Shown: positions 43,291 to 54,095 of the stretch, piece by piece
Layout of the letters: every line of letters begins with the position of its first letter
Position numbering within the stretch: position 1 is the stretch's first letter
Assembly: GCA_948144175.1 (NCBI GenBank)
Contig: CANXME010000053.1
Span: forward strand, 434,001-498,000
Length of the DNA: 64,000 bases
Reading direction: 5' to 3'
Source of the DNA: Closterium sp. NIES-65
Lineage: Eukaryota > Streptophyta > Zygnematophyceae > Desmidiales > Closteriaceae
Position numbers and translations under genes: made by a program
Notes under the pieces: generated by a model
Told to the model about the DNA's origin: nothing
What the model saw: only the letters and a program-made list of their open reading frames with translations
The model's database searches: none

Positions 43291-43380
43291 TTTCATGAAC
43301 GTGCATGTTCGTCCATGAAGAAACATGAACGTACATGAACAAACATGAGCGAACATGACTCGTCATGACTGATCATGTTT
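43291..43380. repeat. CATG array with exact 10-bp period
   Basis: CATG begins at 43294, 43304, 43314, 43324, 43334, 43344, 43354, 43364 and 43374, nine copies at exactly 10-bp steps; outliers lie at 43256, 43276 and 43395. The three bases on each side vary between units, with AAC or GAA-like strings common, while CATG itself never changes. Confidence 0.9.
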
Positions 43381-43514
43381 CCACAACAAAAGCACATGAA
43401 ACGAAATACGAAAACGAATGCACACGGAGCACACACAAAATGCATAAATAGTATTTTGCATGCAACATACTTGCGCTGCTACTTTGTGGGTGCTTGGATT
43501 GGTGAAAGGTAGGA

Positions 43515-43700
43515 TTGGGTTTGGGGAAAGGTAGGATATCACACTTGGGGAAGAGAGGATACGGAAATACGAGAAAGGAGGATACGGCAGTGGGGAAAGG
43601 GAGGATATGGCAATGGGGGAAGGGAGGGTATGGAAGTGGGGGTAGGGAGGATACGGCAGTGGGGAAAGGGAGGATATGTCATTGGTAGAATATCGACGGG
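43515..43700. repeat. Minisatellite of about 22-24-bp units
   Basis: Units of the form AGGATATGGCAATGGGGAAAG repeat up to the edge of Copia-E. Sequence at 42850-42916 is related. Confidence 0.8.
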
Positions 43701-43706
43701 AAAGGT

Positions 43707-43831
43707 TGTGAAATTGAACGAGAATGAAAAGACTAAGGGAAAGTTGGGTACAAGTACAAACCCTAGAAAGTTGTACCCCATATGTGCTACCCCACTATAG
43801 CCTACAGCAACTAAGTCATATAAATCTGACA
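43707..43831 (-). repeat. 3' LTR of Copia-E
   Basis: TGTGAAATTGAACG...AATCTGACA, beside the conserved polypurine tract. Confidence 0.92.
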
Positions 43832-46800
43832 CACCCCCATAGGCAAAGTGGGGGAGGACAAGGGGTCACAAGACCAGTCAAGCAAAGCAAAGCAGGGTGG
43901 ATCACAACATCACCACACATTCCGAGCACAAGTTCAAGGCCACAAGGCCAGTTCACATGCAGGATTACATATATATATAAGGCTAAACAAGCAAGAGCAG
44001 GTGTGTATATATATGTAACAGGACAAACAAGGTCAAGGGGTGAGCAAGTGAGGCAAGGTAGGCACAAGACCCAGCTGAGTACAGAAGCGCTGATGATCAC
44101 AAGGCGCAAGTGCCTTGGTGAAGATATCAGCCTCACAACTGGAGCCGAGAGGCCACGTACGCAAGACGCAGATGACCACGCTGCTGTAGCTCACGAGCAA
44201 GGAAGTAGCGAAGAGCAATGTGCTTCATTCTGTGCTCCAGTCTCTGCTCCCGACACTAGGCCAGCATGGCCTTGTTGTCTACGTACAGCACTGGAGGAGA
44301 ACGAGGCACCTCTCCGAGGTCAGTCAGCAGGTAGGTGAGCCAGCGAAGATCTCAGCCTCACAACTGGAGCCGAGAACAGAAGACGAGCGGGTAGCCCGCC
44401 ACGAAACAGAGCTGGAACCAAGGCTGAAGGTGTAACCCTGTGAAGACCGCTGCGTAGCCAGGTCGTCAGCCCAAGAAGCGTCTGCGTGCCCAGTGAGGAC
44501 TACTGGACTCTGCCCTCCAAGCACTAGCCCCATGCCCGACGTACTGCACAAGTAGCGCAACACCCTCTTCGCTGCAGCCATGTGCTCTGGTCAGTGTCTC
44601 CCAGGAGCAACATAGCGTGCGAGAATGCTAAGAGGGTATGCAAGGTCAGGTCGTGTGCAGGTCATCAGGTACATGAGGCAGCCAACAAGCTTTGGGTACG
44701 GGCCACTCGACTCTACGGACTCATCCGAAGGCAGAGCTGAGAGCGAGTGGCGAGTAGGCAGAGGAGTGGCCTGAGGCGAGGAGTACGTGAAGCCGAAGCG
44801 CTGAAGGACCTGCTGCACCATGTGTGACTGAGTCAGGGTAATGGTGCGGCGTGTTCTGTCCTGGGTGATCTGCAAGCCAAGGTAGCTGCGCAGTTCGCCA
44901 AGGTCTGTGCACGTGTGTCTCTTCTGCAGCTCGGACTTCACGTGGGCGAGTCCAGCAGTGTCAGGTGTGGCAAAGACCAAGTCGTCGACGTACACGAGGA
45001 TGTAGAACGGCGGCAAAGAAGTGTCGGTGCGCAGAAACAGCGACGGGTCGGCAGTAGAGGGAGCAAACCCAAGAGCTGCAAGCGTAGTTCTCTGTGTGTC
45101 GTGCCACTCACACGGTGCCTGGCGGAGACCGTAGACTGGCCGCCGGAGGCTCCACTGGGTGCCAGGAGGAAAAGTCCCAGTGAAGCCAAGTGGGCGGCGC
45201 AGCCAGATCTCCTCGTGCAGGCTGCCCTGCAAGAAAGCAGTGCTGAAGTCAAGAGAGTGTAGCTCGTAGTCACGGTGAGCAGCTATGTGCAGCAGTACCT
45301 GAAGAGTGGTCATCTTCGGGGTGGGAGAGAAGGTTTGAAAGTAATCAACTCCCTGCTGCTAACTGAAGCCACGAGCCACGTAACGCGCCTTGAAGACAGG
45401 CGGAGAACCCGTCGGCCGCTTCACCCTGAAAATCCACATGCCACTGACGATGTTCGCCCCAAGCGGGGGAACCTCGTCAACGTAGGTGCCTGTGGACTTC
45501 CAGGAAGCCATCTCTGTGTCCATAGCTGCCTGCCACTGAGAGGAGTAGGGACCCTCTATCGCCTCCGCGTAAGAGCGCAGAGTCGGGATGTCAAGTGCAT
45601 CCGGGTCTCCCTCAGGGGTAAGCAGTACGGACACGAGATGAGGTGAAGCAGCAGCCAAACACTGGAACTCCTCCTGCGTGTCCTCAAGGACGTTCATGCC
45701 AAGAGCACACTCACCCCCGATGTACGGAGGACAGACAGACTCAGACGCAGCAACAAGACTAGCAGCGTAGTCTAGACGACAGCGAGCAGCAAAGTCGACG
45801 AGTTCAGCAACTAGGGCAGACGCAGCAGTGGACTCAAAGGAAGGGTTAGTGACAACAGTAGCAAGGAGACGCGTGACAGTCTGACTGGCAGCACGAAGGG
45901 AGTCCGACTCTGGGTCAGCAAGAGCAAGAAGAGAGGACTCAGGAGGAGAAGGCAAAGGGGCACGTAGAGGAGCAGTGGACGGACGCAGAGACATCCGGTG
46001 CGTGCCGGGCACAGAGGGAGGACGCGGACGCGAACCATGACCACTAGCGCGAGCAGCACGGACAGGCGACGCATGACGAGACGCAAGCTCACGACGCTCA
46101 GCAAGACCTCTAGTAGGACCAGTGTAGGGAGAAGGAGCAGGCAGTGGGGAGGTCGGCTGTAACTGTAACTGTGACGGGACAGGCTGTGGACACTCTAAGG
46201 GAGGAGGAGGACCAGTAGAAGGCGGGAGACCAAGAACCTGCTCAAGGAGCGGAACGAAGTACGGCCGAGGCCGTGCAGCGACTCCAGACACAGCAGGGAC
46301 AGCTCCAGCACCCACAGCGGTAGCACCAGCGCCAGCAGCACCTCCAACTCCAGTAGTTCCCGCAGGCCCAGCAGCTCCAGTACTCCCAGTACGAACACCT
46401 CCGGGACTCGTGGCACCAGCACCCTCAATAGCCGAAGAGCCTCCAGCTCGAGAAGCACGCCTCCAGCGCCGGGCAAACCACTCACGCACCTCCTGTGGAG
46501 AGAGTGGCTCCCGTCAAGACGGAGCACCCGGAGAACCTCCAGGCCCAACACCGCCAGACGCCACACAAGCAGGCCCAGCTCCCTCAGACTCTGCACCCCC
46601 AGGCTAAGTACCTCCAGGCGTAGCACCCCCAGGCTCAGCACACCCAGTCGTAGCACCCCCAGGCTCAGCACCCCCAGACTCAGCATCCCCAGGCTCACCA
46701 CCCCCTGTCGTAGCACCCTCAGGCTCAGCACCCCCAGGCTCAGTACCCCCAGGCGTAGCACCCACACGCTCAGCACCCCCAAAGTCAGCACCCCCAGGCT

Positions 46801-49800
46801 CAGCACCCTCAGCAGCACCAGAGTCACCAGCGACCTCCACAGGCTCGACTGCATCTACCTGGGACACACCTGAAGGGGCAGGACCCTGAGGGGGAAGGGG
46901 ATCTACCGGGGGGGGACCTGGCACAAGGAAGAGCGTTGGCGGGGGGAGGGACGGAGTGCGTTAGGGGAAGAGACGGTAGTAGGGGACCGACTCGTCAAAC
47001 GTGACGTCCTGGGAGGACAGAACACGGCGAGAGGTGGGGTGGTAGAACTGCCACCCTGGTGCGTCAGGGGGGAAGCCAAGGAAGACGCAGGGAGCAGCAC
47101 GAGGGGACAGCTTGTCCGCAGACAAGTCGTGGACAAACGCCCGAGATCCCCAGAAACGGAACGCAGACGCATCGCCAACATTCCCCGTCCACAGCAAAGC
47201 TGGGGAGGTCTCCGGCATGGAGACCCTGGGCTGAAGGTTGATGTGATGCGCCGCGTACCGAACCGCAAACGGCCAGAGAAAATGGGGGGCACCCGCATGG
47301 ACCATGGACGTACGGGCGACGTCCATGACCATGCCAATGCGGCGCTCAGCAATCCCATTTTGTTGTGGAGAGGCCGGAAGCGTGAAGGTCTGGCGGATGC
47401 CTCGTGCACGACAGTAGGCTCGTAGAAGGCCAGAGGAGAACTCTCCGCCTCTGTCAGAGTGCAGACGCAGAACAGGAAAGTCCGAGCCGAAACTCTTCCT
47501 GAGCTGGAGACGAGCTGCGCGGATCCAGTCGATCAACACCTCAGTGACATCACCCTTGCTGCGCAAGGGGAAGACTGTGGTGTAACGCGAGTAGTCGTCA
47601 ACCACCAGCAGGAAGTAGCGCTCGTGACCCTGTCCATGGACCCGGGCTGGGCCCCACACGTCCATGGAAAGCGTCTGCAGCGGGGCCTCTGTCGGAGGAA
47701 ACTGGGACACAGGGGACGCAGGTAGGGGCAGGCCCCGGAGGAAGGGGAGGGAGGGACCGGGGAAGACCAGAGACAAGGACACGTGAGGCCATGCCTCGGA
47801 GACGAGGCAGGGAGGGGTGACGAAGGCGGTGGTGCCAGAGGAGACTCTCGTGAGACAGGAGGTGACACAAGTAGGGGGCAGACTCAGGACCAGACCTGGT
47901 CGCTGCAGCAAACAGCTGACCCGACGCAGCTGCCTGACCAGACGCAGTGACTGGAGGAGACTCAGTGGTCAGTGTGTATAGGCTCGACCCCGGCCGACGT
48001 GTAAACGTGGCCAAGTGTCGGCTCGTCTGAGCGTCCGTGCAGTGGGTCACCCGCTGGCTCGCAGGAGTGTACTGGTGAACCCCCGCATCCTGTAGGTCAG
48101 CACCACTCACCAAGTTCGTAGAGAACGAGGGGAGGTAAAGACCAGACAGGGTGCCAGAGGGGGCCGCCAGACACGGGAGGACAGTGGAGAAGTGAGCAAG
48201 GACAGGACCCCCAGAGGGGTCTGCCGGAGAGACTACAACTGGCCGACCAAGCGGCGTGAGTGTGGTGCGGTCTCGAAAGAAGGAGCGAGAAGCCCCCGAG
48301 TCAAGGGTGAAGGTGTGGGAGGCCGAAGCCGACGCAGTACCTGAGAGAGCAGACTCACCAGCAACTGAGGAAGCAGACGCAGTGGCACCTAGAGCAGCAG
48401 CCTCGCTAGCACCTAGAGCAGCAGCCTAACCAGTACCTAGAGCAGCAGTCCCAATGCCCGGGTCGGGCTGAAAATAGCGGTAACAGTCACCCTCATCACT
48501 AATAGTCACAGCATACATGGCAGCAAGAATAGCATCAAAGTCAAGGTCAAAGATAGCTACTCCCGCCCTAGACAGCTCGCCCCAGCGAGGGATCTCAGCG
48601 GCCTCAGGAAACTGGTGACGCCAAGCGTCCGTCAGGCGGCCAAAGCAGCGCTGGGTGGAGTGCGCACCCCCGCACGGCTCACTCGCGCGGTCGCCGGTGC
48701 GTAGGACGTAGGTGCACGGACCAGTACCCCCACCCCGCTGGCGTGCAACATACCACTCACGAAGCTTCTGAGGGGGGGGGATCTCACGAGTACGCTGCTG
48801 CTGCTGGCGCTGACCACCACCGGAGCCGACCCTCTGCACAGCGCCACCCCGACCAGCACCACCTCCTCCGCCGCCGCCTCCTCCACCGCCGCCACCTCCA
48901 CCGTTGCCACCTCCGCCACCTCCGCTCCCATCGCCACCGCCGCCGCCGCCTCCTCCTCCACTGCCGCCACCAACGCCCCCACCCCCGCCACCACCCCCAC
49001 CGCCACCCCCACCCCCTCCGCCGCCTCCACCGCCGCCTCCACCGCCCCTGCTAGCTCCTCCAGCGCCCCTGCCCCCCTTGCCCTTGCCAGTGCGACGTCT
49101 CCCGCTAGGGGCAGACGCCGCACCGACCGACTCAAGACCAAGGAGGTTGGCCGCAGCAGCAGAGGCAACAGAGGGCAAGAGAGGAGAGGGGGAGCACCCC
49201 TCAAAGACAGGGGCACGAGGGTCACCACGAGAGGCTCCTACAGCGACTATGCTCTTCTCTACTGCTAGGAAGCGCTCCTCGAGGAGGTCAACGGTGAGGG
49301 TGGTGGGGCAAACAGAGAGGAAGTGGGCCCTGACCGGGCGAAGGGTGTCAGGGAGCTGGGTGACTATGTAGTAGAGGGTGATGTACATAGGGGGGGGGGG
49401 TTCTTGGCGCAGAACTCAGCGGGAAGGGCAGCGCGGTAGCGAATGTCACTAGTGCGAAGGTGCGTAATGAGGTCAGCGACTGTGGGAAAAGCAGCAAGGT
49501 CAGGGAAGAGGTACGGCAGGATGAGGCGGCTAAGTGCAGCAGTGGCAGGGCAAGAGTAACTACAGCGTCGTACAAGGTCCTAGAACTCTTGTACTGGCTA
49601 AAGTGTGCACGCTCAGAGGTAGGCAAGTGGTGACGCACAGCAAGACCTGCAGCAGCATCGCGTGTGGCCCACTGTGAGCGAACAGTGGCGTCAGCATCAG
49701 CAACAGGGGCAGGAGAGGCACCAGAAGTGAGGTCAAAGAGGGAGAGACCGTCTGCCCTATCGCACTGTAGGAAAAGCTGCAGGTCATCTACCAAGACGTC

Positions 49801-50119
49801 AAAGTCGATGGCCCGACCCTCAGCGTCAAAAGCAAGGACGCTGGGGGTAGCCATGACAGCAGTAGACTAGCAGCGCGAGCAGTAGGCTAAGGGCAGCGCA
49901 GTGGTAGAGGTGCCGCTCTTACCGGACAGGGCGGCTCGGGCGGCTTGGTGGTTCGGCGGCTCGGCAGCAACTGCAGCTCGGCGGCTCGGCGGCTCGGGCG
50001 GCTTGGGTGGCTCGGCACCAGCGGCGGCTCGGCGGCTCGGGCGGCTCAGGTGGCTCGGGCGGCTCGGCAGCAGCGGCGGCTCGGCAGCACAGCGGCAACG
50101 GCGGCTCAGCGGCGCCGGC

Positions 50120-50645
50120 GGCTCGGTGGTGACGGCGGGGCCGCGTAGAGTGGCAGGGCCGCTGAAGGGACGGCGGCGGGGCCGGGTGGGGCGGTGACGA
50201 GGCCGCTGAGGGTGGCGGCGGGGCCACGAAGGGTGGCGACCGGCGCCTTAAGGGTGGGGCCGCGGGGTCGCAAGGGTGGGGCGACGGGGCAAGCAGAGGC
50301 GGCACCAGGGCTGGAAGAGCGGCGCCGGGGCCGCAAGGGTAGGCGACGGGGCCGCGAGGGCGGCGTGGAGGGGTCGCTAGGGTGGCTCGAAGAGGCCGCG
50401 AGGGCGGCGTGAAAGGGCCGCAAGGGCGGCGCGACGCGACGGGGCTGCGAGGGCGGCGGAACGGGGCTGCGTGGGCGGCGCGACGAGGCCGCGAGGGCGG
50501 CGCGACGTGATGGGGCCGCGAGGGCGGCGCGACGGGGTCGCAAGGGCGACTCGACAGGGCCGCTAGGGAGGCACGACGTGACGGGGCCGCTAAGGCGGCG
50601 CGACGGGGTCGTAAGGGCGGCGCGACGGGGTCATGAGTGGGGAGC
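50120..50645 (-). repeat. GC-rich tandem-repeat leader of Copia-E
   Basis: Units around GGGGCCGCGAGGGCGGCG and CGCGACG. Unlike the Copia-B and TRIM arrays in unit, but in the same place and of similar size. Confidence 0.82.
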
Positions 50646-50737
50646 GCGACTCGGGCAGAGGCTGAGTGCGCTCCGGGCAGGAAAAAAAAATGGTGGGCCC
50701 TAGGAACAGTTCCCACAGGGGAACCTGCTCTATACCA

Positions 50738-50862
50738 TGTGAAATTGAACGAGAATGAAAAGACTAAGGGAAAGTTGGGTACAAGTACAAACCCTAGAAA
50801 GCAGTACCCCATATGTGCTACCCCAGTATAGCCTACAGCAACTAAGTCATATAAATCTGACA
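50738..50862 (-). repeat. 5' LTR of Copia-E
   Basis: About three differences from 43707-43831; initiator-Met-type primer site directly inside. Confidence 0.92.
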
Positions 50863-50867
50863 AAGGT

Positions 50868-51290
50868 AAGAGAAGGAAGGGAACAAAAAGGGAAACTGAA
50901 GGTTCCGGAAGGAAACAAGCGAGAAATATTTGACAGGGGAGGTTTAGTGAGGGAAGCCAAGGGAAGGGTTTAGGGTGAAGAGGGAGGGCAGGGAAGGAAC
51001 TGATGGCATATTTAGTGTCAGTAATGCAAGCGGATAGGGTGGAATGGTTGGAAAAAAGAAGCGTTGCGACAATTGCAGACAAGGTAAAAACATCTCCTCC
51101 CTTCCCCAATTGATTCCCTGTTTTCAAAGTTGGAGAGAAGTTAGGACATAGTTGTGGAAGGGAAGGGTAGGGTAGGGAAGGGTAGCTAACGTAGGACGAG
51201 GAGTTGTGAAGCTCCTGAAAGTCCATGATTACATTAAGATTCGAGGTCATGAGAGTAGTCCCGGTATCTGTAGAGGGAAAAGCCATATGA
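50868..51290. other. Unassigned spacer after Copia-E
   Basis: Purine-rich at first, then mixed sequence; no domain, LTR or RNA gene recognised. Confidence 0.4.
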
Positions 51291-51480
51291 ATCAACGGAC
51301 AGGTTAATTTCATACTACACGGTGAGAAAGCCGGCTTCAACGACATGTTCTTACCGAACGAGGATTTTGCGAAGACGTTTAAACGGAGGACGTCCGTCAT
51401 ATGGAAAACGCTCATCCACATCCGCGACTTGATGAGTCGTCTGGGAAGGGCACAGGGACATCACAGGACATACGTTTTAG
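51291..51480 (+). other. Coding-like segment, unknown
   Basis: One plus-strand frame reads protein-like after an upstream stop: VNFILHGEKAGFNDMFLPNE, then KRRTSVIWKTLIHIRDLMSR. It lacks low-complexity bias but is short and unrecognised. It might be an exon, a transposon gene piece or chance. The opposite strand is also open here. Confidence 0.25.
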
Positions 51481-51999
51481 TGGAACTGAATGTTAACAAT
51501 AAATTCAAACTACAACTTAGTGTACCTCACACTCTCCATAAAAACCACCTGCCTAGAGATAAGGGACGCCGAACCTGTCTTGGGCGTACTCTGTCCACTG
51601 TGCGACGTCTCGAACTGTTCGCGAACCGTTAATGTTCCCATCACCTATAAACACCTCCCAATTCTGCACCTCCGACATCGCCGTTCGTGCCCGATGTGCC
51701 CACCCCACTTGTCGTAAATGCACCACTAGCCCCTCTCCTTGTCAACAACACCGCTTCTTCAACCCGCAACCCCACATTGGCGCTTCCGCCCACACTGAAC
51801 CCTCACCCCATCCTCTATTGGTTCCTCCTCCCTCGCTCCCTCTACTTCCACCGCGAACCCCTCATCCTCATCCTCCTCCACCTCTTCCTCCTCGTGTACA
51901 TTCGTTTCCTCTACCACTACCCCCTGGCCACAATTGGAATCAGTCCCCCCCCCCCCCCCCCCCCTTCTCTTATGTCGAACCATCGGTCCATGACCATAT
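51481..51999. other. Unassigned spacer
   Basis: Pro- and His-rich frames in a CT-rich stretch with a C run at about 51947-51962; nothing recognised. It may include the 3' end of the Kolobok-like transposon. Confidence 0.35.
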
Positions 52000-52009
52000 C
52001 CACCCAACT

Positions 52010-52276
52010 CTAATCCATTCCCCCCAACACCCTGTCTTTTTTCCCCCGTCTCACCCGTGTTGTTTTGTGAACACGAATACACCAATCTTTCACAACCCTT
52101 TCCACCGTGTGGTTCCATTGAAGCACCGTCAATGCCACCCGAGCCTTCATAATGCCAAGAAATTCAACGCCCTTCGGCGCATACTTTGTGATCAATGAAT
52201 GGAACGATTCATTGACCCAATTGCTAGCCCATGTTACACCGCCATTGGACCATGCCCACAGTTCTTGGATAGCCAC
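52010..52276 (-). pseudogene. Kolobok-like transposase, C-terminal piece
   Basis: An 88-codon frame with NESFHSLITKYAPKGVEFLG and MKARVALTVLQWNHTVERVV. In Kolobok-type transposases this follows the catalytic core and carries conserved His and Arg positions. Between this and the next piece (52277-52746) the frame is not continuous and conservation is hard to see. Confidence 0.65.
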
Positions 52277-52746
52277 TCTTTAAAGACAACATGCGTCTCT
52301 GAATCCAGCCCATACAATGCCCTTTCCTCACCCCATCTTTCGGTGACGCAACGTGGTGTTTCGCCATCTAGCGCACAAGACGTGTGTAAGCCTGCTCAAT
52401 GATCCGCACACAAAGCCATCTCGTTGCAACCTCGGATGACCCGCTTCTACTTTAGCTGCACAACGCAACATCACGTGGTGGAAGTGAATGTCAAGACGCT
52501 CAACCACCGACACTTCCTCCACGCTGCTCTTTGTGTCCCCTTCAATGCAGCCCCCATCTCCCCGTACACGTATTTTACCCAATCTCTCACGGCATCTTTT
52601 CTCATGTCCCTCCGTCCTGTTCCCCATTGTCCCATCCTGCTGTATGTCCCAACCCTCTGTAGGCTCTCCTGTTTGTTGCCCTGGCATCAAAACTCCACCC
52701 GAACGGTCTTCCCCTGTTTGAGGGAGACAGTATGTCAAAAGGGATG

Positions 52747-53583
52747 TTACGCCCAATCATCTTGCACCCAGCATAGATATTGAAAGTTATAGGGTATCAA
52801 CTTACCTGGCGACCATCCGTCCGTCTCTTCGATGTAAACCGGTGGGAACTCGCTTCTCAGTAGAGATTTGGTCGTCTCTTGGATATATTCGTTGCAAATC
52901 CCCTCCTGTACAGCATGTGTGGGATGCGAATCTAAGTCAAAAAGAGTATCAACATCACCCCACTTGATCCCCAACACCTGAGCAACCTCATCCGCTTGTC
53001 TTCCGCCCCCGCTCTCCTCTTGACACCCCGCTTCAGTTTGCACCTCCACACTCCCTCCTCTCCCACCCCTCTCCTCAATCTCCGCTTCGACTGCCCCATC
53101 CTGCCCCCCGACCCGTCGCCGTTTGGCCGGCGGTTGTACCCCTTTTGTCCTCACTCTAAGTACCTTCCGCATCTCCTCAAACGCCCACTTCGCCGGAGCC
53201 TTGGCCTTGGCATCAAAATTGATCGTTTCCAACTTTTCGCAAACAGCTTTGATCATTGTTTTTTTCGCTAAACCCGCCGTCATCTGACCAAGATCCCCTT
53301 TGCCCATGGTCAACCATTCCCACAACTCTTCCCGTTGCACTAACCACAATTCGGAGCAGGTTTTGGCCTGAGACACCTTCATGGTACTTCGTGCTTCGAC
53401 AAAGTGCTTTATAAACAGTTTTGTAAGAGTGCGACATTTGTGCCAGATGTCGATCTGATGGTTAATACATGTACCTTCCAATACTCTCTTGAACGATCCT
53501 CCATCGTTTGATATAATGCCCATAACATTGAAACCCCATCCTTTCAGCATCTCTAAGTCACGTCTGAAAGCCACCTTTTCCAA
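52747..53583 (-). pseudogene. Kolobok-like transposase, central piece
   Basis: A 278-codon frame. Residues 1-50 (MEKVAFRRDLEMLKGWGF, SNDGG with Asp27, INHQIDIWHKC with Asp45 and His48) match the second catalytic block of the family. Residues about 150-200 are Gly-, Glu- and Arg-rich with KRRR, perhaps a nuclear signal or a variable linker. It is separated from the upstream piece by a T run near 53611-53620, where the frame shifts. Confidence 0.7.
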
Positions 53584-53618
53584 CTTGGTTGATGATTCCC
53601 CGATTCCTGTTTTTTTTT

Positions 53619-54095
53619 TTAAATCGTCACAGTCAACAATATCTTACGCGATCGTGGATCCATGAACGTGATAGTGCACCAGTGCGCCTCTCTAGCCTGT
53701 GACCAACGGCCATCTACGCATACGTACTCGACTCCCGCCATTTGACGCAATTGCATGTCTCGTCTGACGTTTGCCATGCACTCATGACCGTACACCATGA
53801 TAGCCTCCCACAACCCGAATGGACATCTCATGTAACGATAGAGAGTCTCCTTACCGACTGATTTGAATCCTAGCGTTCTGCTAACCTCTAACATCTGCTG
53901 AAAACCAAGTACCGCCATTACGAATGCGCCCAAAAACCGGGGTAGTAAGAAAGACGTTTTGGGACCGTGCTTGTTAGGACTTCTTGTAACCTTACCACGT
54001 CTGGTAGACCAAAACTCTCCAGGACCACAGTACCGTCTGCGTTGTGCTTCCACGTCTGGAACTCGTACTCGTAGCTAGTTGAAGAAATAGGCGAC
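53619..54095 (-). pseudogene. Kolobok-like transposase, N-terminal piece with first Asp
   Basis: The frame read from 54053 has 144 codons. RYCGPGEFWSTRRGK and SFLLPRFLGAFVMAVLGF precede VEYVCVDGRW (Asp114 of this piece) and WCTITFMDPRSRKILL. In the family this Asp is the first catalytic residue. The stretch 53870-54095 is duplicated at 55535-55760. The reading ends at the T run near 53611-53620. Confidence 0.7.
53870..54095. repeat. 226-bp direct repeat, left copy
   Basis: From CTAGCGTTCTGCTAACC to AGAAATAGGCGAC. It flanks the DIRS-like fragment with 55535-55760. Confidence 0.88.

Larger units (their letters stand above)
42917..43507. other. Unassigned hairpin-rich segment between 10-bp direct repeats
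   Basis: The string GGTAGGATTG occurs at 42908-42917 and 43508-43517, and related minisatellite sequence (GGATATCACACTTGGG) lies on both outer sides, as if this segment had inserted into the minisatellite. Inside are two perfect hairpins, the palindrome ACACGCGTGT (43121-43130) and the CATG decamer array. I see no terminal inverted repeat and no credible protein. It could be a non-autonomous mobile element or a structured regulatory or replication sequence. The flanking repeat may also just be part of the minisatellite. Confidence 0.4.
43707..50862 (-). mobile_element. Copia-E: Ty1/copia element, broken
   Basis: LTRs of 125 bp at 43707-43831 and 50738-50862 differ at about three positions; target duplication aaggt (43702-43706 and 50863-50867). 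Minus-strand parts: primer site next to 50738, repeat leader about 49880-50700, gag from 49854 to about 48430 with glycine tract and C-C-H-C finger, protease near 48300, GAG-pre-integrase near 47830, integrase about 47110-47680, repeat linker about 46190-46930, RT about 44760-45540, RNase H about 44100-44580, 3' block and purine tract about 43832-44090. Slightly older than B and C by LTR divergence; broken in roughly eight places. Same subfamily as Copia-F. Confidence 0.93.

Noticed and set aside
43291-43380. CRISPR-like array
   Set aside because: The unit is only 10 bp with a 4-bp constant core, there is no repeat-spacer architecture and no cas genes, and the genome is eukaryotic.
49919-51421. 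500-codon minus-strand frame crossing the Copia-E 5' LTR
   Set aside because: It runs through the spacer, the LTR and the repeat leader, which are independent units; no coherent domain.
52328-52756. 142-codon minus-strand frame between transposase pieces
   Set aside because: It lies inside the transposon, but its sequence does not resemble the transposase blocks and neighbouring frames are equally open; left as part of the decayed element.
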